A DNA stretch of 58,018 nucleotides from an uncultured Clostridia bacterium. Its GTDB lineage: Bacteria; Bacillota; Clostridia; TANB77; CAG-508. A program made the translations under genes and the position numbers. The first letter of the stretch is position 1; each line of letters begins with the position of its first letter. Below, piece after piece: positions 34,171 to 41,614 of this stretch. The notes beneath the pieces were generated by a model that saw only the letters and a list, made by a program, of their open reading frames with translations, made no database searches and was not told the origin of the DNA. The stretch lies in contig CAKOXG010000005.1 of NCBI GenBank assembly GCA_934130025.1, forward strand, positions 1-58,018, read 5' to 3'.

Positions 34171-34194
34171 AACCGACATGATTTGTTTGTCGTA
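34171..34194 (-). promoter_or_regulatory. Putative Spo0A boxes in the spoIIE promoter
   Basis: TTTGTCGTA (34186-34194, plus strand) matches the Spo0A box TTTGTCGAA at 8 of 9 positions, and ATGTCGGTT (minus strand, 34171-34179) is a second weaker match. TACAAT-type -10 hexamers follow downstream on the minus strand. B. subtilis spoIIE is activated by Spo0A~P bound close to the -35 region, so the layout agrees. Region 34195-34367 is AT-rich without other recognisable content. Confidence 0.5.
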
Positions 34195-34382
34195 TTTAGG
34201 ACGAATTTTAAAAAAGTTTTTTACATCATGTGATATATTTTTATTATATTTTTGTATTTTTTTCATTATTCTTTTTTATATTAAAAATTATCAAAGTTAT
34301 TTTATCTTATTTTGGCGGAAAATACAATATTATATTTGAATATTTTTATGATTCACATATGTTACGTCTCATTTAAATATGT

Positions 34383-34425
34383 AAATGAGAATTCAACTAA
34401 AACATATATCACTGAATTCTCATTT
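34383..34425 (-). terminator. Inverted repeat after the ABC-importer operon
   Basis: AAATGAGAATTCA (34383-34395) and TGAATTCTCATTT (34413-34425) form a perfect 13-bp stem right after the substrate-binding-protein stop. No T tract follows on the minus strand. CTCATTTA (34368-34375) can compete for the same AAATGAG arm. It is likely an mRNA 3'-end structure. Confidence 0.5.
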
Positions 34426-34432
34426 AACTTTA

Positions 34433-35446
34433 TTATTTACTTACTTTTTCAGCAAACGAATTATTTACTATTTTGTTATATGGTGCTTGTTTTTCAAGCT
34501 CTCCTGCTTCTGTCATTATTAATTGTAACTTATTGAATGCAGATTCTGACAATATAGGATTTTCATTCCAAGCATCTATGTCTTTATAGCTTTGTACTGA
34601 TTTTTCTAATGATTCTATGGATGTGCTTGGAAAATAGCTTTGAATTGCTTCAGCAACTTCTCTTGCACTATGTTCTTTTACCCATTTCTGGCCTTTGTAC
34701 ACTGCTCTTGTAAATCCTTCTATTATGCCACCATTTTTTTCTATATAGCTTTTCTTTGCACAATATGCAGTATATGGAACTTCTCCTGCTTCTTTTCCAA
34801 CTGATGCAACTACATATCCTTTTCCTTCAGCTTCAGTCATTGATGCTGTTGGCTCAAATAATGTTACATACTCTGCGTTTCCTCCGGCGAAAGCTCCTGC
34901 CATTAAATCAAATTGTATACTATCATCTAATACCAAATCTGTTTTTGGGTTTAATCCATTTTGTTTAAGTACATATTCAAGTGTCATATATGGCACACCG
35001 CCTTTTCTTCCTGGTATTACTGTTTTTCCTTTTAGGTCTTGCCAAGAAAATTCTTCTGTTTTATTTTTACTTACCAAAAACGAACCATCCCTTTTGGTTA
35101 ATTGTGCAAAAACTTCTACATAGTCCTCTTTTCCTTCATTATACACGTATATTGATGCTTCTGGTCCACACAGCCCAATATCACTTTGGCCTGCTAAAAT
35201 TGATGTCATAACTTTATCTGCTCCTTGGCCAGTTGTTATTTCTAATTTTAATCCTTCTTCTTCAAAAAATCCTTTTGAAATTGCCGCATATTGTGGAGCA
35301 TAGAATACTGATCTTGTCACCTCATTTAATTGTATGGTTTTAAGAGTTGCTGCATTTTTTTCTTTCCCTGTTACAAAACGAAAAATACCAAACGCTATAA
35401 TTATAACAAGTATTATTGCAATTATGCTAATTACAATTTTCTTCAT
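34433..35446 (-). CDS. NMT1/THI5-like ABC substrate-binding protein
   Basis: A 337-aa extracytoplasmic binding protein of the nitrate/sulfonate/thiamine-precursor (NMT1) class. Motifs: VFYAPQYAAISKGFFEEEGL, GQSDIGLCGPEASI, LKGKTVIPGRKGGVPYMTLEY and LFEPTASMTEAEGKGYV. The N-terminus has one hydrophobic helix (residues 4-24) without a lipobox cysteine, so it is likely anchored by the helix rather than as a lipoprotein. The ATG at 35446 follows GGAAGGAAAT. It is the third gene of an ATPase-permease-SBP operon. The ligand (HMP, alkanesulfonate, other) cannot be decided from sequence. Confidence 0.85.
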   Translation of the reverse strand: MKKIVISIIAIILVIIIAFGIFRFVTGKEKNAATLKTIQLNEVTRSVFYAPQYAAISKGFFEEEGLKLEITTGQGADKVMTSILAGQSDIGLCGPEASIYVYNEGKEDYVEVFAQLTKRDGSFLVSKNKTEEFSWQDLKGKTVIPGRKGGVPYMTLEYVLKQNGLNPKTDLVLDDSIQFDLMAGAFAGGNAEYVTLFEPTASMTEAEGKGYVVASVGKEAGEVPYTAYCAKKSYIEKNGGIIEGFTRAVYKGQKWVKEHSAREVAEAIQSYFPSTSIESLEKSVQSYKDIDAWNENPILSESAFNKLQLIMTEAGELEKQAPYNKIVNNSFAEKVSK

Positions 35447-35517
35447 GTAATTTCCTTCCTTTCCTTTATGTGATTTATAAAATATACTATTCATTTTTCT
35501 TTGGTTGGGTGAATGTA

Positions 35518-36324
35518 TTACCTAACTAATCTTTTTTCTAATATTACAATTGCCTCATACATTAATGCAGCCACAACTGCAAGTATTATTACACTGGTCA
35601 TTACCAAATCTAATTTAAATACTTGCCCACCATAAACTATAAGGTAACCAAGCCCTCCCTTAGATACTAGGAATTCTCCTGATATTACTCCAACTAATGA
35701 TAGCCCAATATTTACTTTTAAGGTGTTAAATAGTGTTGCAATATTTGCTGGTATAACTATTTTAGTTAATATTTGAAATTTACTAGCATTAAATGTTTCT
35801 GCCATTTTTATCTTTTCTTTATCTGTATTTATAAGTCCATTTAGAATATCTAATATGGTAACTATTAATGATATAGCTAGAGCCATTACTATGATTGCTG
35901 GAATTCCAGCTCCTACCCATATTATTATTACTGGTCCCAAAGCTACTTTAGGAAGTGCATTTAGTATAACTAGAAATGGCTGTGATACTTTAGAAATAAA
36001 TGGTGACCACCACAATATTATTGCAATTATAGTTCCCATTGTTGTTCCAAGTAAAAATCCAATTAGAGTTTCAGTACAAGTTATTCTTAAGTGCCTAAGT
36101 AAATCATTTGAGGTTAGGTTTAAAAAAGTTTTTACAATTCTTGAGGGTTGGCTTGTTATAAAACTATCTATTTTTCCTGTTCTTGCCAACATTTCCCAAA
36201 AAAATATGAATAAAACAAGTATTAATATTTGTGAGATGAGTATTTTAGCTTTAGTTAATTTAACTTTTTTTAAATATTTTTTTCTTTCATATGATATTTC
36301 TGCTTTTTTCTCCTTCTTTATCAT
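35518..36324 (-). CDS. ABC transporter permease (SsuC/TauC type)
   Basis: A 268-aa binding-protein-dependent permease with six transmembrane helices. The EAA loop that contacts the ATPase reads MAETFNASKFQILTKIVIPA. Other motifs: LARTGKIDSFITSQPSRI and GVISGEFLVSKGGLGYLIVYG. It overlaps the ATPase gene by 38 nt, showing coupled translation, and is followed by the binding-protein gene. Confidence 0.9.
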   Translation of the reverse strand: MIKKEKKAEISYERKKYLKKVKLTKAKILISQILILVLFIFFWEMLARTGKIDSFITSQPSRIVKTFLNLTSNDLLRHLRITCTETLIGFLLGTTMGTIIAIILWWSPFISKVSQPFLVILNALPKVALGPVIIIWVGAGIPAIIVMALAISLIVTILDILNGLINTDKEKIKMAETFNASKFQILTKIVIPANIATLFNTLKVNIGLSLVGVISGEFLVSKGGLGYLIVYGGQVFKLDLVMTSVIILAVVAALMYEAIVILEKRLVR

Positions 36325-37081
36325 ACTTTTCCAACTCCTTCCACATTAAATTAAAGTATTTGCTAAATTTAGGACTCTCTCTGCAATTTAAAGGGGTTCT
36401 GTTTTCCATATCAAAATTGATTCTATATATACTTTTTACAGTAGCAGGCCTTTGGCTTAGAACAATTACTCTATCAGACATACTTATTGCTTCTGAAATA
36501 TCATGAGTAACCATTATTGCAGTAATATTTTCCTGTTTTAATATTTTGTATATATCTTCTGTTACCATTAGCCTAGTTTGATAATCCAATGCAGAAAAAG
36601 CTTCATCTAATAGCAAAATGTTGGGTCGAATTGCTAGAGTCCTTATTAATGCAACTCTCTGCCTCATCCCTCCCGACAATTGATTTGGATATTTATCTTT
36701 GAACTCATATAATCCATATTTTTTTAGTAGAACATTAACATACTCTTTATTTTCTTCTGTGAGCTCCTTTTGTATTTCTAGTCCTAAGAGAATATTCTTA
36801 TATATTGTTCTCCACTCTAATAAATTATCTTTTTGCAACATGTATCCTATTTTCCCTGATATGTATATTTCACCATTTGTTTTATTTTCTAATCCTGATA
36901 TTATTGATAGCAAAGTAGATTTTCCACATCCACTAGGTCCAATTATGCTTATATATTCACCCTCATTTACTGAAAAGCTTATGTTTTTTAAAGCTTCTAT
37001 CTCCCCATTTTTAGCTTGATATGTTTTACAAACATTTTTTACAGATAATACTTTTTTATTTTTGCTAATGCCTTCCTCCAT
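36287..37081 (-). CDS. ABC transporter ATPase (SsuB/TauB type)
   Basis: A 264-aa ATPase. Walker A GPSGCGKSTLLSI, Q loop GYMLQKDNLLEWRT, signature LSGGMRQRVALIR, Walker B ILLLDEAFSALD, and H loop MVTHDISEA are all intact. The Q-loop sequence and family pattern fit nitrate/sulfonate/HMP importers. It is the first gene of the operon. A probable promoter lies at 37191-37221, with a strong terminator of an upstream RNA just behind it. Confidence 0.93.
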   Translation of the reverse strand: MEEGISKNKKVLSVKNVCKTYQAKNGEIEALKNISFSVNEGEYISIIGPSGCGKSTLLSIISGLENKTNGEIYISGKIGYMLQKDNLLEWRTIYKNILLGLEIQKELTEENKEYVNVLLKKYGLYEFKDKYPNQLSGGMRQRVALIRTLAIRPNILLLDEAFSALDYQTRLMVTEDIYKILKQENITAIMVTHDISEAISMSDRVIVLSQRPATVKSIYRINFDMENRTPLNCRESPKFSKYFNLMWKELEKYDKEGEKSRNII

Positions 37082-37190
37082 ATTTTACCAATCCTTTCTT
37101 GTGCTGTATCTACCTTATCTTATGTATACTTTTTTTATTTGTGACTCTTACTTGTTCAAAACCTAATTGAAAACATTTAATTGTTTACAC

Positions 37191-37221
37191 ATTATAAGTT
37201 AAATTATCTTGTAATTTTCAA
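37191..37221 (-). promoter_or_regulatory. Probable promoter of the ABC-importer operon
   Basis: TTGAAA (37216-37221) and TATAAT (37191-37196) on the minus strand with 19-nt spacing, overlapping the end of the upstream terminator. This gives a leader of about 100 nt before the ATG at 37081. No TPP or guanidine-I riboswitch motif was recognised in it. Confidence 0.5.
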
Positions 37222-37227
37222 AACAAA

Positions 37228-37600
37228 AAAGGCTGTTAGACAAAATATTTTTATACTTTGCCTAGCAGCCTAAAGAAAGAATCCAGGGGTACTCTTTCTT
37301 TTTTTATTTACTTTATCATCAACATTTTAATTCAAAAACTAATAGGGATTATATTATATTCTTAATTATTTTGATATTTTAGAAAAAATATGATTTATTT
37401 CTTATTGTTTTCTCACCTCCTGTAAATTCATATATTTATTGGTTGGGTTATATTTATATTATGCTTGTCCTGAGTTTTTTAAGAAAAAAATTATTTATGA
37501 TAATAATATGCGTTGTTTGGAGTTTGAGATTTTATAATTTTTTTGACTAAATTTTTCTTTAGATAAATTTGTACAAATTCAATAATTTTGTTTTATAAAA
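37228..37600 (-). ncRNA. Candidate structured ncRNA of about 370 nt
   Basis: An independent transcription unit with no long reading frame. A promoter with TTGCAA (37632-37637), 17-nt spacing and TATTAT (37609-37614) starts it on the minus strand. A strong intrinsic terminator ends it: a 14-nt stem (arms 37231-37244 and 37257-37270) followed by TTTTTTG. Just before the terminator, 37272-37280 and 37293-37301 form a perfect 9-bp stem around a GC-rich loop with GTACCCCTGG. Around 37418-37426 it carries AGGAGGTGA, the full complement of the 16S anti-Shine-Dalgarno, with no ATG/GTG/TTG reading frame of useful length after it. Could be a regulatory RNA or a leader for the importer. Confidence 0.5.
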
Positions 37601-37608
37601 CTATAATT

Positions 37609-37637
37609 ATAATAGCACGCAGGTTCTACTATTGCAA
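37609..37637 (-). promoter_or_regulatory. Promoter of the candidate ncRNA
   Basis: TTGCAA and TATTAT hexamers with 17-nt spacing on the minus strand; a TATAAT three bases further on gives an alternative -10 with 20-nt spacing. Region 37640-37830 between this and the plus-strand promoter is AT-rich with nothing else recognisable. Confidence 0.65.
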
Positions 37638-37830
37638 GCATTTTCGGTATTCATATTTCATCATTTTTATCTGTTTTTTTACATTTTTCTAGTTCATATA
37701 ATTTTTTTATTTATAAAATATTATATTTTTCTTATATTGTCGAACGAATTTATTTTTATCAGCTTAATATTAGCATACTATAAGTGTTACATCGCATTCT
37801 AAATTATTCATAATCATGGATCTTATTGGG

Positions 37831-37859
37831 TTGATATTTTTTGCCTTTTAAGCTATAAT
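37831..37859 (+). promoter_or_regulatory. Promoter of the plus-strand phosphodiesterase operon
   Basis: TTGATA (37831-37836), 17 nt, TATAAT (37854-37859), about 30 nt before the ATG at 37889. It divides the divergent region with the ncRNA and ABC importer. Confidence 0.8.
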
Positions 37860-37888
37860 ATACTAGAATATACAAAATGGAGGAACAT

Positions 37889-38683
37889 ATGGATAAAATT
37901 GCAATAATTTCTGATGTACATGGTAACATTACTGCTTTAAATACTGTGCTGGATGATATTGATTCTCGTGGAATTTCGAGAATTTTTTGTCTTGGTGATT
38001 CTGTTACAAAGTGTGCTAATCCAGATCTAGTTATCGATTTATTACAAAAGCGCTGTGAAATAATTATAAAAGGTAATTGTGATGATGTAATTTCATCTCC
38101 AAATAATTTTTCAAAGAAGTTTTGGAGTAGAGAAAAAATTGGAGAAGAACGTGCAAATTATTTATATAATTTGCCTATTTTTCATGAGTTTTATATGAGC
38201 GGAAGATTTATACGATTGTTTCACGCATCTCCATATAGTCTTTCTACAATTTTTAACCCAATGTTTTCAAATAAAGATACAATAAGAGGAAATGATGAAC
38301 ATACTTCTGTTATGGATTTGTTTGCCAATACTAGCTTTATTGGCAAAACTGAATATGATCCAATTCCAGATGTAGTTGGGTACGGCCACATTCACACTCC
38401 AAACATACTAAGATTTAAGAATAAAACTATATTTAACCCCGGTAGTGTTGGTATGCCCATCGAAATGATGAATACCCCAAACTATGTAGAAGATGATCGC
38501 TTTTCTACAGTTTGTTCATATATTATACTAGAAGGCAATTATGGCTCTAAAGATTTAACTTCTTTTTCCATTAATCTGGTACGAATCCCTTACGATATTA
38601 ATAAAGAAATTGAATTTTTAAAGGCTTCCGACATGCCTAATAAAGAAAAAATAATAGGTAGCCTAAAAACTGCTTGTTCTTAA
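37889..38683 (+). CDS. Metallophosphoesterase (YfcE/MJ0936-like)
   Basis: A 264-aa calcineurin-like phosphodiesterase. Metal-binding motifs: ISDVHGN (D-x-H), CLGDSVTKC (GD), KGNCDDVIS in place of the common GNHD, and GYGHIHTP (GHxH). The closing NPGSVGMPIE is typical of the YfcE branch. The ATG at 37889 is chosen because GGAGG lies 5 nt before it; the upstream in-frame ATG overlaps that site. It is the first gene of the plus-strand island and may act on a sugar nucleotide or phosphodiester linked to the next gene, which is inference. Confidence 0.85.
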   Translation: MDKIAIISDVHGNITALNTVLDDIDSRGISRIFCLGDSVTKCANPDLVIDLLQKRCEIIIKGNCDDVISSPNNFSKKFWSREKIGEERANYLYNLPIFHEFYMSGRFIRLFHASPYSLSTIFNPMFSNKDTIRGNDEHTSVMDLFANTSFIGKTEYDPIPDVVGYGHIHTPNILRFKNKTIFNPGSVGMPIEMMNTPNYVEDDRFSTVCSYIILEGNYGSKDLTSFSINLVRIPYDINKEIEFLKASDMPNKEKIIGSLKTACS

Positions 38684-38706
38684 ATAATCTAATGAGGTGT
38701 TTGTTT

Positions 38707-39925
38707 ATGGATTCTGATCTGCGATATGCTATTAAAATTCTAAAGAAGTATCATCAAGAACATTTACTTATTTTTTTTGATGATCTTAACGATAAAGAAA
38801 AAAAGGAATTGATTTCTCAGATTAATTCTACTGATTTTGAAAAAATCAACAAATTATATGAAAATTCAAAATTGGATGATTCTATTGATTACAAACGAAT
38901 TACTCCAATAAAAACTTGGTCAAAGACGAATTTAGAATCTTCATACATCAATTCTGCTATTGAAGAGGGTAAGAAGATTATTTCTAATAATAAACTCGCT
39001 ATAATCACTCTCGCAGGAGGGCAAGGAACAAGGCTAGGCTATAAAGGACCTAAAGGTTCATACGAAATTGATGTTCCTCCAAAGAAATCTCTCTTTGAAT
39101 TTGTTTGCGATAATTTAAAAAGGGCAAACGAAATTTATGGTTGCATTTTAGATTGGTTTATTATGACTAGCCCAAGCAACAATATTCAAACTAAAGATTT
39201 TTTTAGGAGCAAAAACTTTTTTGGTTACCCTGAAGATAAAATAAAATTTTTCCTTCAGGATACTCTACCACTAATTGATATAAATGCTAAAGTTATTTTA
39301 GATTCTCCATTTAAAATAAAAACTGGTCCAAACGGTAATGGCGATGTTTTTAAATCTTTTGAAAAAGCCGGTTTTTTGAGCTATTTAAAGAAATCTAATA
39401 TTGATTGGATATTTATTGGTGGAATTGATAATATTATTCTTGAATGGGTTGACCCATTGTTTATAGGATTAACCTCTCTATCCCGGTTTTTCTGTTGGAA
39501 GCAAATCTATACCTAAGGAAGATTTATCTGCACCAGACTGGGTTTTTGCAAATGTTGATGGAAAACCTACAATAATAGATCCGAGAAATTTGAAATCTGA
39601 TTGTTTGGCTCAGTATAATCAAACCAATATGCTTGCACATTTATTTTCGACAAAGGCATTTTTCAAATTGTGTAAGGAGGATTTAATCTATCATAGAGCA
39701 TTTAAGAGAAATGATTTTATAAATGAAGAAGGAGTAAAAGAGGTCGCTACAAAGCCTAATTCATTTAAGTTTGAAAAGTTTATATTTGATGGATTTAAGT
39801 ATTTCAGCGGCTTAATGCTATTGGAAGCAGATCCAAGCAAGGAGTTTGCTCCAATAAAATCCTTTAGTGGAATTGCCACCCCAGAAACAGCTTTAGAATT
39901 GTATAGGAAAAAATATAATTTGTAA
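38707..39925 (+). pseudogene. UDP-N-acetylhexosamine/UTP-sugar pyrophosphorylase, frameshifted
   Basis: Reads as a UDPGP-family pyrophosphorylase (sugar-1-P + UTP to UDP-sugar). The first frame (to 39516) has the nucleotide-binding LAGGQGTRLGYKGPKGSYEI, FIMTSPSNN and FFLQDTLPLID motifs. After GLTSLSRF it breaks and stops. A second frame resumes at SVGSKSIPKEDLSAPDW and continues through VEVATKPNSFKFEKFIFDGF-like sequence to 39925. One extra T in a run of five near 39490 explains the shift; without it the protein is about 405 aa, full family length. All catalytic motifs seem intact, so this is either a recent mutation, a phase-variable run, or a sequencing error. The ATG at 38707 follows GAGGTG. 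Confidence 0.85.
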
Positions 39926-39951
39926 CATTTTTTATTTTTTTTAATATTATT

Positions 39952-39985
39952 ATAATACCATAGTTTTTATGGTATTATATTTTTT
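39952..39985 (+). terminator. Intrinsic terminator after the pyrophosphorylase
   Basis: ATAATACCATA-GTTTT-TATGGTATTAT (11-bp perfect stem) followed by ATTTTTTT on the plus strand. Confidence 0.85.
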
Positions 39986-40019
39986 TGTTTGAATATATTT
40001 TATTGGAGGTTTCTATTTT

Positions 40020-40178
40020 ATGGATAATATAAATTTTGATTATATGATGAAGATGCTCTCAAATATGGATAAAAAGGAATTGGAAATGAGGATGTCACAA
40101 GTTTCTAAAATGTTTGAGAATAAGTCTCCAGAAGAAGTTTTTAAACAAATTTCAAACAATAATAAATCTTCAAATTAG
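40020..40178 (+). CDS. Small Met-rich helical protein, unknown
   Basis: A 52-aa gene starting MDNINFDYMMKMLSNMDKKE, with GGAGGT 10 nt before the ATG. It is Met-, Lys- and Asn-rich and predicted helical, with no transmembrane segment. Nine Met in 52 residues is unusual. It heads a three-gene plus-strand run with 40200 and 40616. Function is unknown; the small-protein composition is reminiscent of clostridial spore- or envelope-associated small proteins, a weak inference. Confidence 0.65.
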   Translation: MDNINFDYMMKMLSNMDKKELEMRMSQVSKMFENKSPEEVFKQISNNNKSSN

Positions 40179-40199
40179 TATTGTAAGGTGGTGAGTTTT

Positions 40200-40619
40200 A
40201 TGGCTGATATGTCTGAAATGATAAAGAATTTCTCTGCAATGATGAAAGGAAAAGAAATCCCTGATAATATAAAAGAGATGATGAATTCATTTATGAATAG
40301 TCAGAATAACTCAGCTAATTCAACTCCATCTAATGAAAGGGAACATTCTTCTAATTCGGAAAATAATTTTTCTGGTAATAGCAATAACCCCTTTGAGAAT
40401 ATTGATATAGATACTATTATGAAGATGCAAAAAATTATGAGTGCTATGAAGAGTTCATCCAATAGCTCTGGTGCAAATCTTTTACGTTCTTTGAAGCCTT
40501 ATTTAAAGCCAAGTAGGCAAGCAAAAATAGATGAGTGCATTGGTTTATTGGGTTTGGAGACAGTTATTTCTGAATTTAATAATTCAGGTACTTCTCTCTT
40601 TGGTGGTGATAAAAAATGA
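40200..40619 (+). CDS. Unknown protein with conserved-looking C-terminal helix
   Basis: A 139-aa protein starting MADMSEMIKNFSAMMKGKEI (ATG at 40200, after AAGGTGGTGA). It has a Met-rich N-terminal helix, an Asn/Ser-rich linker (residues 45-75) and a C-terminal domain LLRSLKPYLKPSRQAKIDEC followed by IGLLGLETVIS. The last part resembles a short motif (L-x-x-LKP-aromatic-L-x-x-x-R-x-x-K-I-D) that I recall from clostridial small proteins of unknown function. Its stop overlaps the next start by 4 nt, so the two are coupled. Confidence 0.7.
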   Translation: MADMSEMIKNFSAMMKGKEIPDNIKEMMNSFMNSQNNSANSTPSNEREHSSNSENNFSGNSNNPFENIDIDTIMKMQKIMSAMKSSSNSSGANLLRSLKPYLKPSRQAKIDECIGLLGLETVISEFNNSGTSLFGGDKK

Positions 40620-40939
40620 TACCTAATTATGCTTATTGGGGCTTGCCTAACTATATGAAATATGTGAATACTCCTGGTTATTATCCCCCTCAAAACATTC
40701 CTATGAATAAAAAGAGTACTAATAATGAAAAAAGAATGCCGTATTCTTCAAATTCAACAGAAAAAAATAGCAGCCCAAATTTTACAAATGAAAATAATTC
40801 TGAACCGCTATTAACTGTTTTTGGTATTAATTTTTATTTTGATGATATACTTATTATCTGTCTTCTTTTCTTTTTATACAATGAAAATGTATCTGATACC
40901 TCTTTATTTTTAGTATTGATAATACTTTTACTAAGCTAA
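40616..40939 (+). CDS. Small membrane protein, unknown
   Basis: A 107-aa protein with a Tyr/Pro/Asn-rich N-terminus (MIPNYAYWGLPNYMKY, GYYPPQNIP), a Ser/Asn-rich linker and a C-terminal hydrophobic region (FDDILIICLLFFLYNEN, then LFLVLIILLLS). The acidic FDD followed by two short hydrophobic stretches recalls a clostridial small-protein pattern (DDLL...LLFFLY...LLLLS) that I believe is widespread but uncharacterised. It overlaps the upstream gene (ATGA). The N-terminal tyrosines and prolines suggest a surface or coat association, speculative. Confidence 0.65.
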   Translation: MIPNYAYWGLPNYMKYVNTPGYYPPQNIPMNKKSTNNEKRMPYSSNSTEKNSSPNFTNENNSEPLLTVFGINFYFDDILIICLLFFLYNENVSDTSLFLVLIILLLS

Positions 40940-40967
40940 TGATTATAGAGCTTATTCTATAATCATT
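40938..40967. terminator. Bidirectional terminator between the plus-strand island and minC
   Basis: AATGATTATAG (40938-40948) and CTATAATCATT (40957-40967) form a perfect 11-bp stem with an 8-nt loop. It lies between convergent genes and overlaps the last codons of minC. Confidence 0.7.
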
Positions 40968-41569
40968 TCTCCTTTTTCATTTAAAAAGGCATATGTTTTT
41001 CTTGTTCCCTCAATTATTTCTTGTCTTTCTCTTTCTTTTACAACATTTGAAATTCTTAGTTGTGGTGCTTCTATAGAAGATGCTGCTATTATTGCGTCTT
41101 TATTTCCTTTTGCACCAGCATGAGCAAGCCCTCTAAGAGAACCCAAAACAATAATGTTCTCACCTGCAATTACTTCTGCCCCATCATTTACATCTCCTAA
41201 TATGGCAAGGCTTCCTTCAAATTCTAGTTTTTGCCCAGACCTTACTCCACCCCTATGAAATTTAGTATCTGATGTTGCAATTTCTTTTTTGTATGTTTTT
41301 GTTATTCCATGTAATCCCAAGATTCTTGGGCTATCAAATTCTACTATTACATCTAAATGCTTTTTTATTAATTCTTGAATCTCATCTATTTCTTTGTTTT
41401 TTAATATTTTTCCTGTTATCACAATTGGTGTTTTCTCTTCCTGATATAGCTTTTTTAATTCAGGAATTCTTTTTCTTAACATGTACATTATCTCTTCTTG
41501 TGATGATTCTTCGTTTATTTTTATAACTATATTTTCTTTTCTTAAATTAACAGTAATACAACTTCTCAT
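40952..41569 (-). CDS. minC: Septum site-determining protein MinC
   Basis: A 205-aa inhibitor of FtsZ ring assembly away from midcell. The N-terminal domain starts MRSCITVNLRKENIVIKI; the C-terminal beta-helix has HRGGVRSGQKLEFEGSLAIL, GDVNDGAEVIAGENIIVLGS, LRGLAHAGAKGN and APQLRIS. Length is near normal. No minD or minE is seen next to it in the window. It is the last gene of the mre/mrd run. Confidence 0.93.
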   Translation of the reverse strand: MRSCITVNLRKENIVIKINEESSQEEIMYMLRKRIPELKKLYQEEKTPIVITGKILKNKEIDEIQELIKKHLDVIVEFDSPRILGLHGITKTYKKEIATSDTKFHRGGVRSGQKLEFEGSLAILGDVNDGAEVIAGENIIVLGSLRGLAHAGAKGNKDAIIAASSIEAPQLRISNVVKERERQEIIEGTRKTYAFLNEKGEMIIE

Positions 41570-41614
41570 TTTAGTGCATTCCTTCCCTAAACAGTTTTAT
41601 TTTGCATTCCGTCT

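Noticed and set aside
37082..37230. TPP or guanidine-type riboswitch for the importer
   Set aside because: No TPP core (CTGAGA with ACCTGATCTGG-like part) and no ykkC or mini-ykkC loop motifs are visible.
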